DNA from: an uncultured Chitinophagaceae bacterium
GTDB taxonomy: Bacteria > Bacteroidota > Bacteroidia > Chitinophagales > Chitinophagaceae
Length of the DNA stretch: 64,000 bases
Reading direction: 5' to 3'
NCBI GenBank assembly: GCA_937907395.1
Contig: CALCII010000011.1
Location: 970,955-1,034,954 of the forward strand
Positions 25,468-34,209 of this stretch are shown here, piece by piece. The notes beneath the pieces are model-generated. The model ran no database searches and was not told the DNA's origin. It saw only the letters and a program-made list of their open reading frames with translations. Every line of letters begins with the position of its first letter. The stretch's first letter is position 1. The position numbers and the translations under genes are program-made.

Positions 25468-26727
25468 ATGTCAGCACATAAGCAGTTAACAATTGGTTTA
25501 TTTGGTTTTGGAGTGGTAGGAGAAGGATTGTATAAAATTTTGCAACAAACACCGTCCCTGAAAGCAAGTATAAAAAAAGTATGTATCAAAGATGCCGCTA
25601 AGAAACGGAATGCACCGGCAGATTTATTTACAACTGACCGGGATGTTTTATTGAATGATACTGAAATCAATTTGATTGTAGAAGTAATTAATGAAAGTGA
25701 ACCGGCATTCCAGATCGTAAGCACAGCATTAAAAAACGGTAAAGATGTGGTGAGTGCCAGTAAAAAAATGCTGGCCGAACACTTGCCCGAATTGCTTCAG
25801 CTTCAAAAAGAAACCGGCAATTCTATCTTATATGAAGCATCTGCCTGTGCTTCTATTCCTGTTATCCGTAACCTGGAAGAATATTATGATAACGATCTTC
25901 TATATTCTGTAAAAGGAATTGTAAACGGTTCCACTAATTACATTCTCACCAAAATGTTTGAAGACAAACTGGATTTCAAACAGGCTTTACTGCAAGCACA
26001 GCAACTGGGCTTTGCAGAAGCCGACCCAACATTGGATGTGGATGGTTGGGATGCTGTTAATAAATGGGTGATTCTCTTGTTACATGCGTATGGCATCATC
26101 AGTAAGCCAACCGATATTCTGTTCAATGGTATTCAGAACATACAAGGAACGGATGCGGCAGTAGGCCGTGAGAAAAACCTGGAAGTTCGTTTGGTGGGGC
26201 AGGCAAAAAAGCTGAAGAACGGAAAAGTGGCTGCTTTTGTGTTGCCACAGTTTGTAAAACTGGATGATCACCTGGCATTTGTAAAAAATGAATACAATGG
26301 TTTTGTTGTAACGAGTTCTTTCTCAGACAAACAATTCTTCTACGGCAAAGGCGCTGGGTCCTTCCCAACTGCATCTGCCGTGTTAAGTGATATTTCTGCA
26401 TTGCGTTACCACTATCAGTATGAATATAAGAAGCTCTATCACCATCAGCCCGGTGAACTTACCAACGATTTTTATTTGAAGGTTTATGTTAGCTTTGATG
26501 ATTGGAAAGTGATTCCAAGAGAGAAATTTGAATGGATTGAAGAATGGCATGCAGAAGATGAACGTAAATACCTGGTTGGAGTTATTCATGCGAACCATCT
26601 TATAGAAAATGATTGGTGGAGAAAAAATAATATTTCACTCATCCTGAAGCCCGATGCAATTATTGAAGATGTGGAGATCAGGAACCTGAAGCAGAAAAGC
26701 CTCGAACTGGCGGGTGTAAATTTTTAA
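25468..26727 (+). CDS. hom: Homoserine dehydrogenase
   Basis: A 419-residue NAD(P)-dependent enzyme reducing aspartate semialdehyde to homoserine. The Rossmann opening is TIGLFGFGVVGEGLYKIL; the catalytic domain has VVSASKKMLAEHLPEL, SACASIPVIRNLEEY, KGIVNGSTNYILTKM and EADPTLDVDGWDAVNK. It lacks a fused aspartokinase, so it is the single-function form. It gives precursor to metX next door, so metY-metX-hom forms a complete branch to homocysteine. Confidence 0.93.
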   Translation: MSAHKQLTIGLFGFGVVGEGLYKILQQTPSLKASIKKVCIKDAAKKRNAPADLFTTDRDVLLNDTEINLIVEVINESEPAFQIVSTALKNGKDVVSASKKMLAEHLPELLQLQKETGNSILYEASACASIPVIRNLEEYYDNDLLYSVKGIVNGSTNYILTKMFEDKLDFKQALLQAQQLGFAEADPTLDVDGWDAVNKWVILLLHAYGIISKPTDILFNGIQNIQGTDAAVGREKNLEVRLVGQAKKLKNGKVAAFVLPQFVKLDDHLAFVKNEYNGFVVTSSFSDKQFFYGKGAGSFPTASAVLSDISALRYHYQYEYKKLYHHQPGELTNDFYLKVYVSFDDWKVIPREKFEWIEEWHAEDERKYLVGVIHANHLIENDWWRKNNISLILKPDAIIEDVEIRNLKQKSLELAGVNF

Positions 26728-26730
26728 TCA

Positions 26731-27465
26731 ATGAACGTACAGCAACAGTTTCAACAATTAAATGAATTGCTGGGCAAAGGGTTTTCATCTGATTTGTTAA
26801 CCCTGAGCCAGTTATTTCCCGGGCAAGTCATCTTTTCTACCAGTTTCAGCTGGGAAGACCAGGTGATCACGCACCAGATTTTTTCAGATAATCTCGATAT
26901 CAAAGTTTTTACGCTGGATACCGGAAGGCTTTTCCCGGAAACCTATTCTACCTGGAGCAGAACATTGGAGCAATATGGCAAGCCGATTTACGCTTATTAC
27001 CCGGACACGTTGGCACTTCAGCAGTTTATAGCAGATAAGGGGCCCAATAATTTTTATGAATCTGTTGAAAACCGGAAGGAATGTTGCCAGATCCGGAAAG
27101 TAGAGCCATTAAGAAGGGCTTTAAGTGGCAATAAAGTATGGATCACCGGTATCCGTAGCGAACATTCCCCCAACAGACAGGATATGCCTCAGTTGGAATG
27201 GGATGAAGCAAACCAGGTATTCAAATATCATCCTATTCTTCACTGGACAACAGAAGAAGTAAAAGCATTTATCCAAACCCATCATATTCCGTATAATGTA
27301 TTGCACGACAAAGGTTTTGTAAGCATCGGATGTGCGCCCTGCACCCGTGCTGTTAAACCGGGCGAAGATTTCAGGGCCGGTCGCTGGTGGTGGGAAGACA
27401 GCAGTAAAAAAGAGTGCGGATTGCACGTGCATGCCCCTGAAACCGGCACTGCGAATGCTTCCTGA
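26731..27465 (+). CDS. cysH: Adenylyl-sulfate (APS/PAPS) reductase
   Basis: A 244-residue assimilatory reductase turning APS to sulfite with thioredoxin. It carries the four [4Fe-4S] cysteines of the APS-specific type: ECCQIRKVEPL (Cys 118-119) and GCAPCTRAV (Cys 201, 204), plus the C-terminal catalytic KECGLH (Cys 229). FSTSFSWEDQVI and the LDTGRLFPETY region fit the family. Starting three bases after hom, it sits in the SAM-riboswitch operon instead of with cysDN, so sulfate reduction should be partly tied to methionine supply. Confidence 0.95.
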   Translation: MNVQQQFQQLNELLGKGFSSDLLTLSQLFPGQVIFSTSFSWEDQVITHQIFSDNLDIKVFTLDTGRLFPETYSTWSRTLEQYGKPIYAYYPDTLALQQFIADKGPNNFYESVENRKECCQIRKVEPLRRALSGNKVWITGIRSEHSPNRQDMPQLEWDEANQVFKYHPILHWTTEEVKAFIQTHHIPYNVLHDKGFVSIGCAPCTRAVKPGEDFRAGRWWWEDSSKKECGLHVHAPETGTANAS

Positions 27466-27529
27466 TCAAGCGAACTGGTATCTACCCGTTTTACCTGTTT
27501 TTAAGAACGGTTGTTAGAGTTTTTTGGCG

Positions 27530-27568
27530 TTACTTTGCGGCTGCAAAAGTCTATTTGTCGAGTGGACT
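27530..27568 (+). promoter_or_regulatory. cysD promoter and shared palindromic operator (site E)
   Basis: TTACTTTG (27530-27537) is a seven-of-eight match to the -7 box. Ten bases after it lies AGTCTATT-TGTCG-AGTGGACT (27548-27568), a 21-base dyad of the same form as four other sites in this window. It ends 19 bases before the cysD ATG. Position downstream of the -7 box suggests repression. Confidence 0.6.
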
Positions 27569-27587
27569 TTATTTAAGAAAGAAGCGT

Positions 27588-28496
27588 ATGAGTCAATATC
27601 GGTTAAATTACCTGGAGCAACTGGAGGCAGAGAGCATTCACATATTTCGTGAAGTGGCAGCACAGTTTGAACGTCCGGCATTATTATTCAGTGGTGGAAA
27701 AGATTCCATAACATTGGTGCAGTTAGCCAAAAAAGCATTTGCACCGGGAAAGTTTCCGTTTCCGTTAGTACATATAGATACAGGACATAATTTTCCTGAA
27801 GCATTAGCCTATCGTGATTGGATGGCCAAAGAAGTAGGAGCCGAGCTGATTGTACGCAAAGTGGAAGATACCATCAAAGCAAAAAATCTTACAGAGCCCA
27901 AAGGAAAGTTTGCCAGCCGCAACTGGTTGCAGACGTATACCTTGTTAGACACCATCGAAGAATTCAAATTTGATGCCTGCATTGGTGGTGCCAGAAGGGA
28001 TGAAGAAAAGGCAAGGGCGAAAGAGCGCATCTTTTCTGTAAGGAATGACTTTGGAGAATGGGATCCCAAACTGCAACGTCCGGAGTTATGGAACATTTAC
28101 AACGGCCGTATCCACAAAGGTGAGAATGTACGTGTGTTCCCTATCAGTAACTGGACAGAACTGGATGTGTGGAATTATATTAAAACAGAAGAAATTCCGT
28201 TGCCTTCTATTTATTTTTCGCACGAACGTGAAGTCTTAATTCATGAAGGCCAGCTGATTGCTGTTTCTCCTTTTATCACCATTGATGAAACGGATGTGAT
28301 TGAAACCAAAAAAGTACGTTATCGTACGGTGGGTGATATGACCTGTACCGCAGCGGTGGAAAGCCTGGCCAATACATTGGATGAAGTGGTGGATGAAATC
28401 AAAGCCACCCGTATCAGCGAAAGGGGTGAAACAAGGATTGACGATAAAGTAACAGAAGCGGCTATGGAAGACCGTAAGAAAGGTGGTTATTTCTGA
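27588..28496 (+). CDS. cysD: Sulfate adenylyltransferase subunit CysD
   Basis: A 302-residue ATP-sulfurylase small subunit. YRLNYLEQLEAESIHIFREVAAQFERPALLFSGGKDS contains the PP-loop SGGKDS; VHIDTGHNFPE, GGARRDEEKARAKER and the PISNWTELDVWNYI block are diagnostic. With CysN it converts sulfate and ATP to APS. The ATG at 27588 is used; an in-frame earlier codon would put the operator inside the coding region. Starts the cysD-cysN-cobA unit. Confidence 0.96.
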   Translation: MSQYRLNYLEQLEAESIHIFREVAAQFERPALLFSGGKDSITLVQLAKKAFAPGKFPFPLVHIDTGHNFPEALAYRDWMAKEVGAELIVRKVEDTIKAKNLTEPKGKFASRNWLQTYTLLDTIEEFKFDACIGGARRDEEKARAKERIFSVRNDFGEWDPKLQRPELWNIYNGRIHKGENVRVFPISNWTELDVWNYIKTEEIPLPSIYFSHEREVLIHEGQLIAVSPFITIDETDVIETKKVRYRTVGDMTCTAAVESLANTLDEVVDEIKATRISERGETRIDDKVTEAAMEDRKKGGYF

Positions 28497-28521
28497 TTGT
28501 TTATTTAAAGAAATTATTCTG

Positions 28522-29763
28522 ATGGATTTATTGAGATTTATAACAGCAGGTAGTGTGGATGATGGTAAGAGTACGTTGATTGGTCGTTTGTTGTACGACA
28601 GCAAAAGCATTCTGGCCGATCAGTTGGAAGCTATTGAACGTAGTACCAAGAATAAAGCCAATGGTGAAATAGACCTTGCTTTATTAACCGATGGTTTACG
28701 TGCCGAACGTGAACAAGGTATTACCATTGATGTGGCCTATCGTTATTTCTCAACTCCGAAACGTAAATTCATCATTGCCGATGCACCCGGCCATGTGCAA
28801 TATACCCGCAACATGATCACCGGCGCCAGCAATGCCAGTCTCATCATCGTTCTCATTGATGCACGGCAGGGAGTGGTGGAGCAAACAAGACGGCATTCCA
28901 TCATTGCTTCCTTATTGAAGATTCCACATGTGGTGGTGGCCATTAATAAAATGGACCTGGTGGATTTCTCACAGGACGTATATAATAAAATTGTGACCGA
29001 TTATACTTCAGTAGCTCAGCAACTGGGTTTAACTGATGTTACTTATATACCCATGAGTGCACTGCAGGGTGACAATATTGTTGATTCTTCTTCCAATACG
29101 CCCTGGTATACAGGAAAACCGTTGCTTCAGTTTTTAGAAGAAATTGAACTCGATCAGGATATCAATCTTACCGATGCCCGTTTCCAGGTTCAGTTTGTGA
29201 TTCGTCCGCAAACAGAAGAGCTGCATGATTACCGGGGTTATGCCGGTAAAATTGCAAGCGGTATTTACCGTAAAGGAGATGCTGTAACCGTGTTGCCGCA
29301 ACAACTTGAAACCACGATTTCTAAAATTGAAGTGGCAGGTGTGGAAGTGGAAGAAGCATTTGCACCTCAGGGCGTGGTTCTTCACCTTGCAGATGACATT
29401 GATATCAGCCGGGGAGATGCAATTGTGAAGACAGCTCAATTGCCTAAAACCTCTAATGAATTGGAGATTTTACTTTGCTGGCTCGATGACAAACCGTTGC
29501 AAACAGGGAACAAATATTTGTTGCAACATAACAGCCGTTTAGTGCGTGCAGTAGTTCGTAATATTGAATACAAGCTTGATGTAAACACATTGCAGCAGCA
29601 GCCGGTGGAAGGAAGTGTGAAGCTGAATGAGGTGGTGAAAGCCACCATCAAAACGGCAGCACCATTGGTATACGACTCATTTGATCAGCTTCATACAAAT
29701 GGATCTGCCATTTTGGTGGATGAAACCAGTAATTCAACTGTAGCCGCTGTATTACTGAAATAA
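28522..29763 (+). CDS. cysN: Sulfate adenylyltransferase GTPase subunit CysN
   Basis: A 413-residue translational-GTPase-like subunit powering APS synthesis. G1 GSVDDGKSTLIGRLLYD, G2 EREQGITIDVAYR, G3 DAPGHVQYTRNM and G4 AINKMDLV are intact, followed by two beta-barrel domains. No fused APS kinase (CysC) is present, fitting the APS-type reductase encoded by cysH. ATG at 28522, 25 bases after cysD. Confidence 0.96.
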   Translation: MDLLRFITAGSVDDGKSTLIGRLLYDSKSILADQLEAIERSTKNKANGEIDLALLTDGLRAEREQGITIDVAYRYFSTPKRKFIIADAPGHVQYTRNMITGASNASLIIVLIDARQGVVEQTRRHSIIASLLKIPHVVVAINKMDLVDFSQDVYNKIVTDYTSVAQQLGLTDVTYIPMSALQGDNIVDSSSNTPWYTGKPLLQFLEEIELDQDINLTDARFQVQFVIRPQTEELHDYRGYAGKIASGIYRKGDAVTVLPQQLETTISKIEVAGVEVEEAFAPQGVVLHLADDIDISRGDAIVKTAQLPKTSNELEILLCWLDDKPLQTGNKYLLQHNSRLVRAVVRNIEYKLDVNTLQQQPVEGSVKLNEVVKATIKTAAPLVYDSFDQLHTNGSAILVDETSNSTVAAVLLK

Positions 29764-29780
29764 AATCATTCAACTTACAA

Positions 29781-30575
29781 ATGACAATGCCTGCAAACGA
29801 AACCTTTGTTGTATTAGCAGGCGCCGGTCCGGGTGACGCCGGATTGATTACCCTCAAATTACAGCAACGGATAGCCGAAGCGGATGTGATTATTGCAGAC
29901 CGGTTGGTGAATCCCGAGATTATCACAACACATGCAAAGCCCGGTGTGCGGGTGATTCTTGCCGGTAAACAAGGGTATAATGATGCTTCTTATACACAGG
30001 AGGAAATCAACCAGCTGATAGTGGAATCTGCTGCAGCACATAAGAAAGTGTTGCGTTTAAAAGGTGGAGATATTGCTTTCTTTAGCAATGTGCTGGATGA
30101 GTTACAAACCCTGAAAGAACATTCTATTCCTTTTGAAATTATTCCGGGTATTACAGCCGCATCTGGTGCTTCTGCCTATGCAGGTATTCCATTAACGGCA
30201 AGAGGCTATGCACAAGGGGTACAGTTTCTGACTTTCAATCCTAATTCAGTTTATACAGAGGAGCAATGGAAGTGGCTCGCTTCAACATCGGATACGCTGG
30301 TTTGTTACATGGCTTCAAAAAATCTGCAATTATTGATTGATACGTTGCTTAACAATGGTTGCCCCGGTTCAAAACCGGTAGCTGTAGTTGAGCAATCAAC
30401 CACACCTCAACAAAAAGTATATACATCAGTATTGTCCAGGGTTAAAACTGATTTCTCAGATAAGACATTTCTTTCCCCTTCACTGGTGATTATTGGTGAT
30501 GTGGTTGAATTACATCAACAGTTTGGTTGGTTTCGTGGAGGTGAAGATGGATCTGTATTCCAGGAACTAAGATGA
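29781..30575 (+). CDS. cobA: Uroporphyrinogen-III C-methyltransferase
   Basis: A 264-residue single-domain methyltransferase making precorrin-2 from uroporphyrinogen III, the first step unique to siroheme. VVLAGAGPGDAGLITLKLQQRIAEADVIIADRLVN, VLRLKGGDIAFFS, IIPGITAASGASAYAGIPLTARG and the C-terminal SPSLVIIGDVVELH are typical. It follows cysN with a 17-base gap: siroheme synthesis placed in the sulfate-activation unit. Its partner dehydrogenase is at 37321. Confidence 0.95.
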   Translation: MTMPANETFVVLAGAGPGDAGLITLKLQQRIAEADVIIADRLVNPEIITTHAKPGVRVILAGKQGYNDASYTQEEINQLIVESAAAHKKVLRLKGGDIAFFSNVLDELQTLKEHSIPFEIIPGITAASGASAYAGIPLTARGYAQGVQFLTFNPNSVYTEEQWKWLASTSDTLVCYMASKNLQLLIDTLLNNGCPGSKPVAVVEQSTTPQQKVYTSVLSRVKTDFSDKTFLSPSLVIIGDVVELHQQFGWFRGGEDGSVFQELR

Positions 30576-30584
30576 TCATACAAA

Positions 30585-30614
30585 AAAAGCTTCCCAACTG
30601 AATGAGAAGCTTTT
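30585..30614. terminator. Bidirectional terminator between cobA and sulfite reductase
   Basis: AAAAGCTTC (30585-30593) pairs with GAAGCTTTT (30606-30614) around a 12-base loop, with A/T flanks on both sides. It serves the convergent genes ending at 30575 and 30635. Confidence 0.85.
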
Positions 30615-30634
30615 ACCCTATGCGTGAATGGTCG

Positions 30635-32749
30635 TTATGCTTTTTTCTCTTCCAATACTAACTGCTCACGGAATTGTTTTGAGAACCCGATAAAATCTTT
30701 TGCCTGTTGCAGGTATTCAGTTGCAAATTTCTCTGATGGTTCTGCTTCATTCATCCGCATTACATAATCTTTAAAGCTGGGGGCAATGTTGTAAAGCCCG
30801 GCAGCAGTTACGTTTTTATCGAAATCATTCAGTATTCCATGTTGTGTATTACATTGAACTCCTTTTTGCAGCAGTAATGCTTTGGCACTGTGTACCTGGG
30901 CTGCATAAGCATGATAGATTGCATCGGCCCATGCTTTGTTAGCAATACATTCTTCACTTAGCTGGATTTTTTCTTCTGCTTCCAGTATCAGGGTGGCAAC
31001 AAGGTCAATCATAACACCGGCACATTCGCCAACGCCAATGGCTGTTGAGAATTTTTCCTGTTGCCCCCAATCAATAAAATCTTCATCTATAAGCGTTTCA
31101 AGGTCAGTCAACGGCTTTAATAATTCATAGTAATAGCGGTCACCTTTTTCTTTACTGTAATCAAGAAACGATTTGTTTTTCGCATTCTCTTTATAATCAT
31201 TGATAACTAAACGTAATACTTCCGGTGCACGTTTGCTGGGAACTTTAATTACTTTATCAGCAATGCGCCCTTCCCCGCTCCCTAAAATACCACCACCAAT
31301 CAATACTTGAACTGCCGGTAATACCTGCCCTTTGGCTTTCAGAGAGCTGCCATGGAAACCAATGGATGCCATTCCGTGTTGTCCGCAACTGTTCATACAT
31401 CCACTGATGCGGATAGCCAGTTCTTTATCAAACAGCAATTCGGGGAATTCATCCTCTATAACACGTGACAATGTGAGTGCGGTTCCTGTACTGTTGCTGA
31501 TGCCGAGGTTACAGGTGTCGGTACCCGGACAAGAAGTAATATCAGCAGTACTTCCAAAACCGGGCAAAGCAAATCCTTCTTCTTCCAATACGCTATAGAT
31601 GTAAGGAAGGTGTTCCGGTTTTACAAAACGGAATTGCAATCCTTGGTTGATGGTTACACGCACATCATCGGCAATTACATCCTTCAACTTTTCTATTAAG
31701 CTGCGTGACGTATAGGATCCGATGTTTCCATTGGGTACACGAACATAAACAGCCACAAATCCTTCCTGTTTCTGTTTGATTACATTGGTTCTTCTCCACA
31801 GTTCATAACTAAACTCATTCTTAACTTTTACCTCTGTTTGAGGTAATGTATAAGAAGGCAATGTATTATCAGGAAAAGAACTGGCATCAATTTCATAACG
31901 TTGATAAGTAAGCGCTTTCTGTTCGGCCAGTACCAGTTCATTAAATGCATCAATGCCAATTTTCTGTACAAGGAATTTAATTCTTGCTTTGTGGCGGCTG
32001 TTCCGTTCACCATGCCGGTCAAATACACGAAGCACAGCTTCGAGGTAAGGAATCAGCAGATCGGCTTCCAGAAACTCATGTGTGGCGATGGCAAGGTGAG
32101 GTTGAGCGCCTAATCCTCCTGCAATTAATGTTTTAAATCCTTTTACTTCTTTTCCATCAATATTTTTTAATCGTGGAATGACTCCAAGATCATGCATGAA
32201 CGTAAGCGCTGTATCTTTCTCAGTATTGCTGAATGCTATTTTAAACTTCCGTCCCATTTCCTGGCAAAGCGGTTTGCGCAGAAAATATTCAAACATTGCA
32301 TGTGCGTAAGGAGTAATGTCAAACGGTTCTTCCGGATCAATACCCGCTGTATCAGATGCAGTAATGTTTCGAACGGTGTTGCCACATGCTTCCCGGATGG
32401 TGATCTGATCTTTCTCCAGCTCAGCCCATAATTCAGGTGTACGATCAAGGCTTACAAAGTGGATTTGTATGTCCTGTCGTGTTGTGAGATGCAGGTTGCC
32501 AGTTGAATATTCATCTGATACATCGGCACAACGTTTCCATTGAGCTAATGTCATTTTCCCATAAGGAAGTTTAATACGAACCATTTGAACACCTGGCTGT
32601 CGTTGGCCGTAAACACCACGTGCCAGGCGAAGGCTGCGGAATTTTTCTTCCGGCATTTTTCCTTCACGGAAAAGACGGATTTTCTGTTCCAGTTCAATAA
32701 TGTCTTTTTCAACGATTGGATTCTCAAGTTCTGTGCGAAAGCTCTGCAT
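30635..32749 (-). CDS. Siroheme-dependent sulfite reductase with HEPN-like tail
   Basis: A 704-residue nitrite/sulfite reductase. Paired ferredoxin-like half domains (GVYGQRQPGVQMVRIKLPYGKMTLAQW; GNLHLTTRQDIQIHFV) precede the siroheme/[4Fe-4S] ligands: CPGTDTCNLG at about residue 406 and RISGCMNSCGQHG at about 450. Residues about 590-700 (SEECIANKAWADAIYHAYAAQVHSAKALLLQKG ...) form an all-helical HEPN-like domain seen attached to this enzyme in Bacteroidota. It reduces sulfite to sulfide. Context (cysDNH) argues for sulfite rather than nitrite. It has its own promoter with operator D. Confidence 0.93.
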   Translation of the reverse strand: MQSFRTELENPIVEKDIIELEQKIRLFREGKMPEEKFRSLRLARGVYGQRQPGVQMVRIKLPYGKMTLAQWKRCADVSDEYSTGNLHLTTRQDIQIHFVSLDRTPELWAELEKDQITIREACGNTVRNITASDTAGIDPEEPFDITPYAHAMFEYFLRKPLCQEMGRKFKIAFSNTEKDTALTFMHDLGVIPRLKNIDGKEVKGFKTLIAGGLGAQPHLAIATHEFLEADLLIPYLEAVLRVFDRHGERNSRHKARIKFLVQKIGIDAFNELVLAEQKALTYQRYEIDASSFPDNTLPSYTLPQTEVKVKNEFSYELWRRTNVIKQKQEGFVAVYVRVPNGNIGSYTSRSLIEKLKDVIADDVRVTINQGLQFRFVKPEHLPYIYSVLEEEGFALPGFGSTADITSCPGTDTCNLGISNSTGTALTLSRVIEDEFPELLFDKELAIRISGCMNSCGQHGMASIGFHGSSLKAKGQVLPAVQVLIGGGILGSGEGRIADKVIKVPSKRAPEVLRLVINDYKENAKNKSFLDYSKEKGDRYYYELLKPLTDLETLIDEDFIDWGQQEKFSTAIGVGECAGVMIDLVATLILEAEEKIQLSEECIANKAWADAIYHAYAAQVHSAKALLLQKGVQCNTQHGILNDFDKNVTAAGLYNIAPSFKDYVMRMNEAEPSEKFATEYLQQAKDFIGFSKQFREQLVLEEKKA

Positions 32750-32792
32750 GTGTATCGTTTAAATGTAATAAAGGCGATTGTAAATGTGCTAA

Positions 32793-32824
32793 ATCCTACT
32801 AAGTAAATAGACTAAGCAAATGTA
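32793..32824 (-). promoter_or_regulatory. Sulfite reductase promoter and operator (site D)
   Basis: Read on the minus strand, TACATTTG (32824-32817) is a perfect -7 box, followed after three bases by AGTCTATT-TACTT-AGTAGGAT (32813-32793), another copy of the shared dyad. It lies 43 bases before the ATG at 32749. Position over the transcription start again suggests repression. Confidence 0.65.
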
Positions 32825-32831
32825 AGGCTGG

Positions 32832-32848
32832 CTTGGTTTTTAACCAAG
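32832..32848. promoter_or_regulatory. Perfect palindrome in the divergent control region
   Basis: CTTGGTT-TTT-AACCAAG is a perfect seven-base dyad upstream of the sulfite reductase -7 box, in the 218-base gap between the divergent reductase and ALA synthase genes. It is unlike the AGTCTACT sites, so it may bind a second regulator or simply form a hairpin. Confidence 0.4.
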
Positions 32849-32922
32849 ATATCAGCTAATTAATTACAGGAATTTAAACTACCATTCGTTATTGCTATAA
32901 AATGGATAAAAAATGAGAAATA

Positions 32923-32956
32923 AGTCTACTAATCAGGTAGGAAATAGTTAAGTTTG
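32923..32956 (+). promoter_or_regulatory. ALA synthase promoter and operator (site B)
   Basis: AGTCTACT-AATCA-GGTAGGAA (32923-32943) is followed after five bases by TAAGTTTG (32949-32956), a perfect -7 box. The normal -33 TTTG is absent; the dyad occupies that place. The expected start is close to 32963, making the mRNA almost leaderless for the ATG at 32968. Confidence 0.65.
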
Positions 32957-32967
32957 CACTCTTGTTT

Positions 32968-34209
32968 ATGTTTCAATACCAGGAATATCTTCAACAGCAA
33001 CTGGATCAGTTAAAAGATAGCGGTGCTTACCGTTATTTTTTGAATGTGGGTAAAAGTGCCCGCCATTTTCCCAATTTCTATTTTGAACAGAATGGTGAAA
33101 CAAGAAAGGCTGTCAACTTTTGCAGCAATGATTACCTGGGTATGAGTGTGGAAGAAGAGGTGATCGGTAAACTTTCTTTCGTGTTACACCAGAGTGGCAC
33201 AGGTAGCGGAGGTACCAGAAATATTTCCGGCACTACACAACATCACCAGTCATTAGAACAAACCATTGCACAATGGCATCGCAAAGAAGCAGCATTGGTG
33301 TTTGGAGGAGCATACCTGGCTAACCTTACAACTTTGCAAACGCTGGGCCGTCGTATTCCTGATCTGGTATTCATTTCAGATGAGCGCAATCATGCATCAA
33401 TGATTGAAGGGATGCGCAATGCCGGAAACATAAAAAAGATTTTCAGGCATAATGATCTCCGGCATCTCGAAGAATTGTTGCAGAGTTTTCCATTGGAGCA
33501 ACCCAAGTTAGTGGTGTTTGAATCGGTGTATAGTATGAATGGTTCTGTAGCGCCCGTCAAAGAAATAATCAGTTTGGCAAAAAAGTATCATGCACTCACT
33601 TATATAGATGAAGTACATGCAGTTGGATTGTATGGGGCAACTGGTGCAGGAATTTGTGAACAGGAGAATTTGCTTGCTGAAGTGGATATCATCAATGGAA
33701 CATTAGCAAAAGCAATTGGTGTGATTGGTGGTTATATAACTGCATCACAAACCATAATTGATTTTATACGAAGCTTTGGCAGTGGTTTTATTTTTACTAC
33801 TTCCATGCCGCCGGCCGTTTGTGCAGCAGCAGAAAAAAGTATACAACTGATACAGCGGCATTCTTCACTTCGTACTTCTGTCTTTGGCATGGTGGATTAT
33901 TTACGAAGATTATTAGAAGACGCTGAGATTGGTTATACCCGCAATCAATCACATATTACTCCGGTATTGATAAAAAATGCTGTACGATGCAAATCAATAG
34001 CCGATGAATTATTGCTGAAGCATGGCGTATATGTGCAACCTGTAAATCATCCTACTGTGCCGCATGGTGAGGAATGTTTGCGGTTGATTGTAACTGCAAA
34101 ACATACAAGAGAACAGGTGTTGCACCTGGTTAACAGTTTAAAAAAAGTATTGAGTGAAGATCATTCGGATCATATGCAGAGCCAGCCGTCTCAGCCTGTT
34201 ACAAGCTGA
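32968..34209 (+). CDS. hemA: 5-aminolevulinate synthase (Shemin pathway)
   Basis: A 413-residue PLP alpha-oxoamine synthase condensing glycine and succinyl-CoA to 5-aminolevulinate. ALAS-specific blocks: FCSNDYLGMS (54 Asn), GGTRNISGTTQHH (Thr 83), SDERNHASMIEGMR (Ser 137, His 142), FRHNDLRHLEELL, FESVYSMNGSVAP, YIDEVHAVGLYGATG (Asp 214, His 217), GTLAKAIGVIGGYI (PLP Lys 248), FIRSFGSGFIFTTSMPPAV, YVQPVNHPTVPHGEE. These fit ALAS much better than serine palmitoyltransferase, AONS or KBL. It is followed by hemCD and hemB with overlaps, which confirms the call. Unusual: Bacteroidota normally use the glutamyl-tRNA (C5) route. The symbol hemA is used in the alphaproteobacterial sense. Confidence 0.9.
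   Translation: MFQYQEYLQQQLDQLKDSGAYRYFLNVGKSARHFPNFYFEQNGETRKAVNFCSNDYLGMSVEEEVIGKLSFVLHQSGTGSGGTRNISGTTQHHQSLEQTIAQWHRKEAALVFGGAYLANLTTLQTLGRRIPDLVFISDERNHASMIEGMRNAGNIKKIFRHNDLRHLEELLQSFPLEQPKLVVFESVYSMNGSVAPVKEIISLAKKYHALTYIDEVHAVGLYGATGAGICEQENLLAEVDIINGTLAKAIGVIGGYITASQTIIDFIRSFGSGFIFTTSMPPAVCAAAEKSIQLIQRHSSLRTSVFGMVDYLRRLLEDAEIGYTRNQSHITPVLIKNAVRCKSIADELLLKHGVYVQPVNHPTVPHGEECLRLIVTAKHTREQVLHLVNSLKKVLSEDHSDHMQSQPSQPVTS

Noticed and set aside
30635..32749. Assimilatory nitrite reductase
   Set aside because: Sequence alone does not separate it from sulfite reductase, but cysDNH and siroheme genes are adjacent and no nitrate genes are seen.
32968..34209. Calling this gene serine palmitoyltransferase, 8-amino-7-oxononanoate synthase or glycine C-acetyltransferase
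   Set aside because: The TRNISGT, FRHND, DEVHAVGLYG and PTVPHGEE blocks and the hemCD-hemB neighbours fit ALA synthase.
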